A stretch of DNA of 14,910 bases, from NCBI GenBank assembly GCA_031430555.1, contig JANPBQ010000197.1:1-14910 (forward strand), read 5' to 3'. The notes beneath the pieces are model-generated. The model saw only the letters and a list, made by a program, of their open reading frames with translations. It ran no database searches and was not told where the DNA came from. The DNA is from UKL13-2 sp031430555 (GTDB taxonomy: Bacteria > Pseudomonadota > Gammaproteobacteria > Burkholderiales > Usitatibacteraceae). A program made the translations under genes and the position numbers. This document shows positions 1 through 4,819 of the stretch, piece by piece (the first letter of the stretch is position 1; every line of letters starts with the position of its first letter).

Positions 1-1
1 A

Positions 2-433
2 AAACTGCTCACCGCCATGCATGTCGGCTCGATGGTTGGTGCCATCGCATGGGGCTTGGCGGCTGATCGCTATGGCAGGCGATTCAATGCCCTCGGATTT
101 TTTCTGGCGGCGGTGTTCATCGTCGTGTATTTGAACGTGCCGCAGACGCCGTGGATGCTGGCGGGAGTCGGTTTTTTCTACGGCGGCAGTCTGGTGTCAA
201 TCTGTTGCTGGGGACCGTATTTTGCAGAGCTTTATCCGGAACATCTGCGCGCCACTGCCGCGTCGATCTTCAATTGGGGGCGCATCGTCTCGCTGTTCGG
301 CGCACTGCTGGCGGGGGCGATCGCTCAGCAGTATGGATTGCATACCATCATGTATATTGGCAGCGTCACTTTCCTGGTGGGCGCGATCATCTGGTGGAGT
401 CTGCCGGAAACCCTGGGGGCGGAAAAAATTTGA
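2..433 (+). CDS. MFS transporter, C-terminal part (5' end outside window)
   Basis: C-terminal part of a major facilitator superfamily permease. The reading frame is open from the first bases of the window, so the start lies to the left. The visible 143 residues contain the loop motif GLAADRYGRR, the MFS motif A copy expected between helices 8 and 9. Several hydrophobic helices follow (for example FFLAAVFIVVYLNV and IMYIGSVTFLVGAIIWW), and the protein ends in LPETLGAEKI, a common MFS tail. The stretch PYFAELYPEHLRATAASIFN resembles organic-acid or sugar:proton symporters of the family. The substrate cannot be read from this part. It is convergent with the VOC gene on the other strand, with about 26 bp between them. 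Confidence 0.9.
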   Translation, partial: KLLTAMHVGSMVGAIAWGLAADRYGRRFNALGFFLAAVFIVVYLNVPQTPWMLAGVGFFYGGSLVSICCWGPYFAELYPEHLRATAASIFNWGRIVSLFGALLAGAIAQQYGLHTIMYIGSVTFLVGAIIWWSLPETLGAEKI

Positions 434-459
434 GGTTGCACCGCGTGCGTCCAATCAAA

Positions 460-879
460 TCATCGGACGCTTTCAATAGCATTGCCGTTGCCCGACTGCA
501 CGAGATCCCATAAATTTCCGCAAACGTCCTCGAAAACCGCCACGGTTCCATACGCCTCCAGTTTCGGTTCCCGCACAAATTTGACACCCTTTGACCGGTA
601 GGCATCGTAGTCGCGTTGAAAATTGTCGGTGTAGAGAAACAGAAAAACACGCCCGCCAGTTTGGTCGCCAACGCGCGACGATTGATGCTCGCCGACCGCG
701 CGTGCAAGCAGCAACCGCGATTCACGCGCGCCTGGCGGAGCAACCACCACCCAGCGCTTTTTCTGCTCAGGAACGGGTGTGTCCTCGACCAGCGTGAAAC
801 CGAGTATGTCGACGTAGAAATTGATCGCTTCATCGTAGTCGCGGACGACGACGGAGACCAGACCGAGGTGTTGATGCAT
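460..879 (-). CDS. VOC family (glyoxalase/dioxygenase fold) protein
   Basis: A 139-residue protein of the vicinal oxygen chelate superfamily. It starts MHQHLGLVSVVVRDYDEAIN, the usual first beta strand and helix (metal-ligand-type His near residue 4, then D-x-A-x-x-F-Y), and ends with VFEDVCGNLWDLVQ, the usual last strand carrying the acidic metal ligand. The length is that of a single VOC unit of two beta-alpha-beta-beta-beta modules. Members include glyoxalases, fosfomycin-resistance enzymes and ring-cleavage dioxygenases; nothing here fixes the reaction. The ATG at 879 is preceded by a modest purine-rich site (GAGAG, 6 bases upstream). No attC site follows it, so it is probably not a cassette gene. 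Confidence 0.88.
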   Translation of the reverse strand: MHQHLGLVSVVVRDYDEAINFYVDILGFTLVEDTPVPEQKKRWVVVAPPGARESRLLLARAVGEHQSSRVGDQTGGRVFLFLYTDNFQRDYDAYRSKGVKFVREPKLEAYGTVAVFEDVCGNLWDLVQSGNGNAIESVR

Positions 880-977
880 GGTGAACTCTCGTTCGAGAAA
901 TATTCAGCAGTCGCGGATGTCGCCGGAGGTAATCTCAATGCAAATACTACCCGCACATTGAATGAAGAAGCGCGACG

Positions 978-1084
978 GCAAAACGACGGGCCTCATTCAT
1001 TTAGGCAACGATCAATGAAAGTGGCACCGCGCCATTGCGGCTTCCAAGTGAACGAGGAGGACGAACTTGACCGAAATGTTGGGC
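978..1084 (-). other. Possible degenerate third attC site downstream of the nuclease-like gene
   Basis: On the minus strand, GCCCAAC (1084-1078) fits the attC R'' box RYYYAAC. It lies six bases after the stop codon of the gene at 1091-1531, where an attC is expected. The opposite box is unclear: GTTTTGC (984-978) or GTTGCCT (1009-1003) could serve. The intervening DNA has only imperfect pairing (for example GCCTCATTCATT at 990-1001 with AATGAAAGTGGC at 1014-1025). The 13-mer TCTGTTGCCCAAC around this R'' box also occurs on the plus strand at 1540-1552, the other end of the same cassette. Treat as a candidate only. Confidence 0.3.
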
Positions 1085-1090
1085 AACAGA

Positions 1091-1531
1091 TCACTTGGGG
1101 GGACCTTTACTTGCAAGGAATTCGGAAATGAGTTGCCAGTTGTTGCGGTACTTCTCTAAGTTTGGAATGTGCCTGAAATATACCTGGCTCCAACCACTTG
1201 GTTGATGGGCGGACTTAACCACCTTCACTGGCAAGACGAAGTATTCGGGCGAAAGCACCTGCGCTCCCCCGCCTTTTTTGCCGCGGTTCAGACGCACCGC
1301 GACGACGAACTCACAGTCGAAATTCTTGATAAGGAAACCGACAGCTCCTGTACGCCACCGGCTCTTTACTTGGACACGAGCTGACCGATTTGTGTCGGGA
1401 TTGGTTGCGACGAGATCGTACCCCCGCATATTGGTATATGTCTTGTACGTCGGAATGCGCGCAAGTAATAGCTGGCCGAGGACCAAGAATTCCGCAGCTT
1501 CCGATTCAAGCTTAGTGTCCAGTCGCGCCAT
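1091..1531 (-). CDS. PD-(D/E)XK nuclease-like hypothetical protein in an integron-type cassette
   Basis: A 146-residue protein from the ATG at 1531. An upstream in-frame ATG at 1564 lies inside the attC site and is unlikely to be used. The core reads: an N-terminal helix with acidic residues (KLESEAAEFLV), then GYDLVATNP, then RVQVKSRW. This helix-E, D, Q-x-K order is the layout of the PD-(D/E)XK nuclease fold with a Q-x-K variant, as in DUF4365-like and some restriction or repair nucleases. A conserved-looking tail, FRHIPNLEKYRNNWQLI, follows. No obvious Shine-Dalgarno site is present. The gene stands alone between one clear attC and one possible attC, so it is probably a mobile cassette gene. 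Cassette genes of chromosomal integrons include phage-defence functions, but a defence role here is inference. Confidence 0.72.
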   Translation of the reverse strand: MARLDTKLESEAAEFLVLGQLLLARIPTYKTYTNMRGYDLVATNPDTNRSARVQVKSRWRTGAVGFLIKNFDCEFVVAVRLNRGKKGGGAQVLSPEYFVLPVKVVKSAHQPSGWSQVYFRHIPNLEKYRNNWQLISEFLASKGPPK

Positions 1532-1545
1532 CGACGTTTTCTGTT

Positions 1546-1608
1546 GCCCAACGTCCGAGTTCAAAGGCGCGCCGATTTTGGCGCGTCCTCTGGAACAAAG
1601 TGTTCGGC
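1546..1608 (-). other. attC recombination site 1
   Basis: A 63-bp imperfect palindrome. Read on the minus strand, the outer boxes are GCCGAAC (1608-1602) and GTTGGGC (1552-1546), close to RYYYAAC and GTTRRRY. The inner arms are GTTCCAGAGGACGCGC and GGCGCGCCTTTGAAC, separated from the outer boxes by short unpaired spacers. The minus-strand left arm carries an extra base relative to the right arm, like the extrahelical base of known attC L'' arms, which orients the site with the minus-strand genes. It begins 10 bases after the ParE stop and lies immediately before the nuclease-like gene. Confidence 0.8.
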
Positions 1609-1617
1609 GTCACCGCG

Positions 1618-1917
1618 TCAAACTGACGGGCCATCTTCGCGACTTGAGTGCCAAAAAGCGACAACTTCAAGAAACGTGCTTCGCACGCGGTAATAGACAA
1701 AGTAACGAATTCGCGAGAGATACAGCCTTCGAATGATGTCGGAGCTAGTCGTCTCTATTTTGGTGCCAATGCCAGGCTCTTCAATAATCAAGGCCAACGC
1801 CGCTTCAATGTCCAGTCGAACGGCACCAACAGCGGCAGGCCTTTTTTCGGCCCACCACTCTGCTGCTCGCTCAATCTCGCGCTGCGCGCGGGGCTTGATT
1901 CGGACAACGAGCGCCAA
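1618..1917 (-). CDS. ParE/RelE-type toxin of a type II toxin-antitoxin pair
   Basis: A 99-residue ParE/RelE-superfamily toxin. Family marks are the N-terminal helix pair PRAQREIERAAEWWAEKRP, the central EEPGIGTKI segment, and the C-terminal strands RRLYLSRIRYFVYYRV followed by EVVAFWHSSRE. In the family, ParE members poison DNA gyrase while RelE members cleave mRNA; the ParE-like spacing and W-H-S-S-R-E ending favour ParE, but the target is not proven. The start is a rare TTG only two bases after the antitoxin stop (TAA), with no ATG nearby, so translation is probably coupled to and weaker than the antitoxin. It forms a cassette with the antitoxin between the two attC sites. Confidence 0.88.
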   Translation of the reverse strand: MALVVRIKPRAQREIERAAEWWAEKRPAAVGAVRLDIEAALALIIEEPGIGTKIETTSSDIIRRLYLSRIRYFVYYRVRSTFLEVVAFWHSSREDGPSV

Positions 1918-1919
1918 GA

Positions 1920-2141
1920 TTAGCCAAAACGCCGTAGTCGCTCGAAGAGTTCGTCGGCAGAAATACCCTCTTCGCGATCAGCTTCCTCAAGGGCACGCAG
2001 CAATTCCGATTCCTGTTGAACCGGCAGGCGCACCGCAATTTCATCACCACGAGCAAGCACGGTCACAACTGTTCCCTCCGGGAGGGAAAGGCCTTCAACG
2101 ATCACTTTGCCGTCAATTATGGTTCCCGATGCGATTTGCAT
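1920..2141 (-). CDS. Antitoxin partner of the ParE-type toxin
   Basis: A 73-residue acidic protein directly upstream of the toxin. The first half (GTIIDGKVIVEGLSLPEGTVVTVLARGDE) looks like a small beta-rich dimerising or DNA-binding head. The second half (ELLRALEEADREEGISADELFERLRRFG) is an amphipathic helical tail of the kind that wraps around ParE toxins. It overlaps nothing and ends two bases before the toxin TTG start. The ATG at 2141 has only a distant GGAG 12 bases upstream. The assignment rests on size, composition and pairing with the toxin. It is the first gene of the cassette following attC site 2. Confidence 0.8.
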   Translation of the reverse strand: MQIASGTIIDGKVIVEGLSLPEGTVVTVLARGDEIAVRLPVQQESELLRALEEADREEGISADELFERLRRFG

Positions 2142-2183
2142 TTCAGAATGTTACTCCAATGCGTGCTGTAGCTGCGAAGTGAT

Positions 2184-2245
2184 GCCAAACGTCCGAGTTC
2201 AGAGGCGCGCCATTTTTGCGCGTCCTCTGGAACGACGAGTTATGC
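2184..2245 (-). other. attC recombination site 2
   Basis: A 62-bp imperfect palindrome very similar to attC site 1: GTCCGAGTTC (2191-2200) and GCGCGTCCTCTGGAAC (2218-2233) are identical in both. On the minus strand the outer boxes are GCATAAC (2245-2239) and GTTTGGC (2190-2184). The inner arms are TTCCAGAGGACGCG and CGCGCCTCTGAA, with an extra C in the left arm. The stop codon (TAA, 2242-2240) of the upstream toxin gene lies inside the R'' box, as is common for cassette genes. Confidence 0.82.
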
Positions 2246-2566
2246 CTCGAGTGTGACACATACGTATGTGCGCGGCGTCAGTGATGCCAGCGCGCGCTTG
2301 AGAGATGGCACCAACGGCAGTAATGCGGACAATTCATTCGATAGCGAATCCAAAACAATGACCGCAACTGGAAGCGCGGCTAAGTTCTGTTGATAAGGAA
2401 GATTCTTGTCGACGGTAAGAAACGCATCAAATTCGTTGGCCGCAAGCGCGAGAAGTTTTCCGTTCTTAATTCCAGACCAACCCATGCCGACGACTGTTCG
2501 AATTTCATGTTCCGGTAAAGAGCGCTGAAATCTACGCGGCACCGATTCATCAAGCAGCAGGCGCAT
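2240..2566 (-). CDS. DUF5615 PIN-like toxin
   Basis: A 108-residue protein starting at the ATG MRLLLDESVPRR; an upstream in-frame TTG at 2596 is less likely. The N-terminal LLLDESVP, the middle LAANEFDAFLTVDKNLPYQQ and the following VAVIVLDS are the acidic motifs and strands of the DUF5615/Mut7-C-like PIN-domain family, whose conserved aspartates (in LLLDES and TVDKN) would bind metal in an RNase site. In other genomes these proteins sit next to DUF433 antitoxins, as here. The start overlaps the end of the DUF433 gene by 17 bp, pointing to translational coupling. The stop lies inside attC site 2. RNase activity is inferred from the fold. Confidence 0.85.
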   Translation of the reverse strand: MRLLLDESVPRRFQRSLPEHEIRTVVGMGWSGIKNGKLLALAANEFDAFLTVDKNLPYQQNLAALPVAVIVLDSLSNELSALLPLVPSLKRALASLTPRTYVCVTLEA

Positions 2567-2768
2567 CGGCAGCCAATCGTTCTCTTGCGAACTCAAGTAC
2601 GGCTATAGCCCTATCACGCGAAACGGAAGGGAAGTCCTCGAGAAAGTCCTCCAGCGAGGAAGCACCTTCAAGATAGTCAAAGAGACTTTTGACTGGTACG
2701 CGTGTTCGCGCGAAGCACAGTGCACCACTCATAATTTCCGGGTCGCGACTGACGAGAGATACATCCAT
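2550..2768 (-). CDS. DUF433 family antitoxin
   Basis: A 72-residue DUF433 protein. The family signature is visible in order: SRDPEIMSGALCFARTRVPV (the P-x-I-x-x-G-x-x-x-x-x-x-R-V-P-V region), SLFDYLEGASSLEDFLEDFPSV, and RDRAIAVLEFARERL. The fold contains a winged helix-turn-helix likely used for DNA binding and autoregulation. The start is well supported by AGGAGG six bases before the ATG. It is the first gene of the pair with the DUF5615 protein and the most upstream gene of the cassette array. Confidence 0.86.
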   Translation of the reverse strand: MDVSLVSRDPEIMSGALCFARTRVPVKSLFDYLEGASSLEDFLEDFPSVSRDRAIAVLEFARERLAADAPAA

Positions 2769-3183
2769 GATTGCCTCCTATGTGCATAGTTTACTCTCGG
2801 CGGAAAGCAACGCACGATTTGCCTTGGGCATAACTAGTAGTCGATACAAAAATAGGTGTCAATATCGGCAGAAAAAACGTGCGTATATACACGGTTATCA
2901 CGTATTACCCCCTCAAAATCAATCTCTTGGCGCACGTTATCACACCCTAAATTCTTTCGACAAATACACCTCGATCCCAGCCCCTGAAGTGTCTGCACCG
3001 CGCCAAGTGAAGCGGGTCGGGGAACGTGTGCGTCTTCGTGATCTCGACATCCGCGTGGGGCGGCGTATAGACATGTGGCATCGTCGACGCTCTCGATTCC
3101 AACGATGCTTCCAAAAAATTTCGCTTAAGCAATGGAAACTACGCAGCGCGTCGAATCCCGCCACACAGCTATGCCCCCGCTCG
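2769..3183. other. 415-bp stretch without a confident gene
   Basis: This lies between the first cassette and the TauE-like gene. The part next to 2768 should hold the promoter of the DUF433/DUF5615 pair, but no convincing -35/-10 set was identified. A short minus-strand reading frame (3081 to 2947) begins MPHVYTPPHADVEITKTHTF after a GAGAG site. A second frame ending at 2940 reads WRGADTSGAGIEVYLSKEF. The two together look protein-like, which could mean a frameshifted remnant of about 46 residues. No attC or attI could be recognised, although ACGTTATCAC-like words recur at about 2892 and 2934. Confidence 0.35.
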
Positions 3184-3984
3184 TCATCCGCCCCCCCACA
3201 TCAGCCACAGTCCATTGGGCAGATAAATCACGCCCAGGGTCATCACCGTCCATTGCGTCCGATTGCGGACATTGGCGTCGGACATTTTTTCGAGCACGCG
3301 ACGCGAGAGCGTGGTGCCGGTGAACGCGAGCAGCACGCAGGCCACGATCAGCGACAGCGACAGCCCGGCAAGCGCGTCGCCGCTGGCGCTCGCGGCACCG
3401 ATGCCGCCGAAGTAAATAATCTTGATGAAGTGCCCGAGGGTTTGCGACATGGCCTTGGTCGCAACCACGCCGCGTCGATCCATTTTGGATTGCACGAAGA
3501 ACACATCGAGTAGTGGCCCGGAAACGCCCGCGAGCAACTGCATGCCCGTGCATATCACGCCGCACCCCAACGGATGGCCGAGACGATCGACGTTGAGTGC
3601 GAGCCGCTTCGGCAGCGCGAAACCAATGAACGGCGTCAATCCCAACAAGATGTATGCGACAGGTTTGGCGACCACCAGCAACACGGCGAGGAACAGTACA
3701 AACGAGACCATCGCGCCCATCGCGTAGCCGCGAAAAATTCGCCAGTTCACTTCGCGCCGCCAGAGCCACGCGCGCCCGCCGTTGGAGGCGAGCTGCGCGA
3801 TGCCGTGCAACATCATCGCCGCCGGCAGCGGCAAGAGTGCCAGCAACACGCCCATCAAGATCATCCCGCCCGCCATGCCGAGGATGCCGGAGATGAATGA
3901 CGTGATCAGGCTTGCGACGGTGATGCAAATGAAGATGAAGGTGGCGGACATTGGCGGCGGGATAGCGAATTGAGTTCGCATCAT
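3184..3984 (-). CDS. TauE/SafE family sulfite/anion exporter-like membrane protein
   Basis: A 266-residue integral membrane protein. The N-terminal FISGILGMAGGMILMGVLLALLP-type segment matches the repeat motif of the TauE/SafE family (old DUF81), and a second related segment lies in the C-terminal half around CGVICTGMQLLAGVSGPLLD. About seven to eight hydrophobic helices are visible, and the length is normal. Family members are linked to export or uptake of sulfite, sulfoacetate or other organosulfur anions; the substrate here is unknown. Starts at 3984 (ATG), 3981 (ATG) and 3951 (ATG before SATFIF) are all possible and none has a clear ribosome binding site. It appears monocistronic. Confidence 0.87.
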   Translation of the reverse strand: MMRTQFAIPPPMSATFIFICITVASLITSFISGILGMAGGMILMGVLLALLPLPAAMMLHGIAQLASNGGRAWLWRREVNWRIFRGYAMGAMVSFVLFLAVLLVVAKPVAYILLGLTPFIGFALPKRLALNVDRLGHPLGCGVICTGMQLLAGVSGPLLDVFFVQSKMDRRGVVATKAMSQTLGHFIKIIYFGGIGAASASGDALAGLSLSLIVACVLLAFTGTTLSRRVLEKMSDANVRNRTQWTVMTLGVIYLPNGLWLMWGGG

Positions 3985-4076
3985 ACTAAACGCGCGCCGT
4001 GCAAACGAAACACCAGCACTGGTGCGGTGTTTGGCGGCTTTTGTGCCGAAAAGGCGCGCCAGCTCTCGTGTTTTGT

Positions 4077-4201
4077 CAGTCGGTACTTCTATTTACCTCA
4101 AATCTCTGTCTCCCCGGCGTAGGCCGGGGCCCAATTTTGTCAATGGCTTACGAAAATTGGGTACCGGCCTTCGCCGGTACGACAGGGTAAATAGAAGTAC
4201 C
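4077..4201. repeat. Palindromic element with 16-bp perfect terminal inverted repeats
   Basis: GGTACTTCTATTTACC (4082-4097) and GGTAAATAGAAGTACC (4186-4201) are exact inverted repeats enclosing about 88 bp. Inside are a GC-rich hairpin (CCCCGGCGTAGGCCGGGG, 4112-4129), an AT-rich inverted pair (CCCAATTTT / AAAATTGGG) and a second hairpin (GTACCGGCCTTCGCCGGTAC). The left end is repeated directly just after the element: CAGTCGGTACTTC at 4077-4089 and at 4203-4215. The shape is that of a MITE or REP-cluster element; no transposase is present. Confidence 0.75.
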
Positions 4202-4202
4202 C

Positions 4203-4311
4203 CAGTCGGTACTTCAATTTACCTTGTCATTCTCGTGAACGCGGGAATCCAAATTTAGTAAACACTTGAGTTGCAACGAAAGATGGATCCCCGCGTTCGC
4301 GAGGATGACAA
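4203..4311. repeat. Inverted repeat of the TGTCATTC...GCGGGAATCC type
   Basis: It starts with a second copy of the 20-bp terminal sequence of the neighbouring element (AGTCGGTACTTCAATTTACC, one mismatch). Then a 27-bp arm at 4224-4250 pairs with 4285-4311 with three mismatches (TTGTCATTCTCGTGAACGCG against the complement of CGCGTTCGCGAGGATGACAA). The loop is 34 bp. Words of the kind GTCATxCTCGCGAAxGCGGG are widespread short intergenic repeats in proteobacteria. Confidence 0.72.
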
Positions 4312-4361
4312 TAATTGAGGGCAAATAAAAGGGCCCCAATTGGAATGGCACTTACTTAACC

Positions 4362-4512
4362 TGTCTCCCCGACGCAGGCCGGGGGCCTATTTGAATTGCT
4401 TGCCGTCACCCACAAAACTTGGGCCAATCCCCTGCATGGGATTGGCGTTCGTCAGGCGCAGAGCATGCTCTGCGAATTCCCCGCCTCACCCCCGGCCTGC
4501 GCCGGGGAGACA
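4362..4512. repeat. Long inverted repeat of the TGTCTCCCCGGCGCAGGCCGGGG type
   Basis: The 24-bp arms at 4362-4385 and 4489-4512 match as inverted repeats with one mismatch. The left arm is also a direct copy of the GC-rich hairpin at 4107-4129 in the first element. Nested inside are GCCAATCCC-ctgcat-GGGATTGGC (about 4423-4446) and GCAGAGCATGCTCTGC (about 4458-4473), so the whole 151 bp can fold into a branched structure. Confidence 0.72.
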
Positions 4513-4631
4513 ATGTTTACTTTTGCACTTCGACACACCTGTTCCTCATACGAAGCATCTCAAACCTCTTACGTAAGTGCCATTCGGCCCCAATTGCGCT
4601 TATCCCAATTGCCGAGTCGATCAACAAATGA

Positions 4632-4696
4632 GTGTCATCCTGAACGGCCTTTAGCCCCGGACTTGATCCGGGGCTAAAGGCCGCTCAGGATGACAC
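4632..4696. repeat. 65-bp near-perfect hairpin
   Basis: Thirty-base arms (4632-4661 and 4667-4696) pair with a single mismatch around the five-base loop CTTGA. The ends are GTGTCATCCTGA and TCAGGATGACAC, and the inner part is CGGCCTTTAGCCCCGGA and its complement. There is no T-run on either side, so it is more likely an intergenic repeat than a terminator. Confidence 0.78.
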
Positions 4697-4716
4697 GTGA
4701 ATGAGTCATAGCTTCC

Positions 4717-4759
4717 AAAACAAAACCCCCATCAGTTTTGCTGATGGGGGTTTTTGTTT
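4717..4759. terminator. Bidirectional rho-independent terminator
   Basis: AAAACCCCCATCAG (4722-4735) and CTGATGGGGGTTTT (4741-4754) form a 14-bp perfect stem with the loop TTTTG, followed by TTTTTGTTT on the plus strand. On the minus strand the stem is followed by TTTTGTTTTGG, so it can end the transcript of the TonB-receptor gene whose stop is at 4820. It also shields that gene from transcription entering from the left. Confidence 0.88.
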
Positions 4760-4764
4760 GAACT

Positions 4765-4797
4765 TAGAGGCGACTGATTTTGTTGACGTCGCCTCTA
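4765..4797. repeat. Small hairpin between the receptor stop and the terminator
   Basis: TAGAGGCGAC (4765-4774) and GTCGCCTCTA (4788-4797) are exact 10-bp inverted repeats with a 13-base spacer, directly downstream of the receptor gene. No T-run follows. It could protect the 3' end of the receptor mRNA. Confidence 0.6.
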
Positions 4798-4819
4798 TGG
4801 ACGCCTTTCGAATTGCTGA

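Larger units (their letters stand above)
1078..2768 (-). mobile_element. Integron-type gene cassette array without integrase in view (CALIN-like)
   Basis: Three short gene modules lie head to tail on the minus strand and are separated by two highly similar attC sites (1546-1608, 2184-2245). Each module ends within about ten bases of, or inside, the next attC, as integron cassettes do. Cassette order in the direction of transcription is DUF433/DUF5615 pair, antitoxin/ParE pair, nuclease-like protein. Two of three cassettes are toxin-antitoxin pairs, which is typical of chromosomal integrons. No tyrosine recombinase gene (intI) or attI site was found. The 415 bp upstream of the first cassette (2769-3183) shows no clear attC. 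Confidence 0.75.
3985..4819. other. Repeat-dense intergenic region
   Basis: 835 bp with no credible gene; the small reading frames in it run through inverted repeats. It contains five separate palindromic structures and a terminator, listed individually. A short additional palindrome, CACCAG-CA-CTGGTG (4011-4024), lies at the TauE-gene side. Part of the region must carry the TauE-gene promoter, which was not resolved. Confidence 0.7.

Noticed and set aside
990..1025. Hairpin GCCTCATTCATT / AATGAAAGTGGC as a terminator
   Set aside because: Two mismatches, a 12-base loop and no T-run on either strand; it may be part of the degenerate attC instead.
2828..2900. GCATAAC ... GTTATCA as a possible attC or attI upstream of the first cassette
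   Set aside because: The outer words are compatible, but the interior lacks the paired arms seen in the two clear attC sites; only a five-base stem (CGATA/TATCG) is present.
2689..3513. 274-residue plus-strand open frame across 2769-3183 and the TauE-like gene
   Set aside because: Low-complexity, arginine- and histidine-rich translation, overlapping DUF433 and TauE-like coding sequence antisense; no ribosome site.
3999..4677. Several 60-90 residue plus-strand frames in the intergenic region
   Set aside because: They run through inverted repeats and translate the repeat words (for example SPRRRPG), a usual artefact of such repeats.
4082..4696. CRISPR array
   Set aside because: The repeats are inverted palindromes of different families with irregular spacing, not regular direct repeats with unique spacers.
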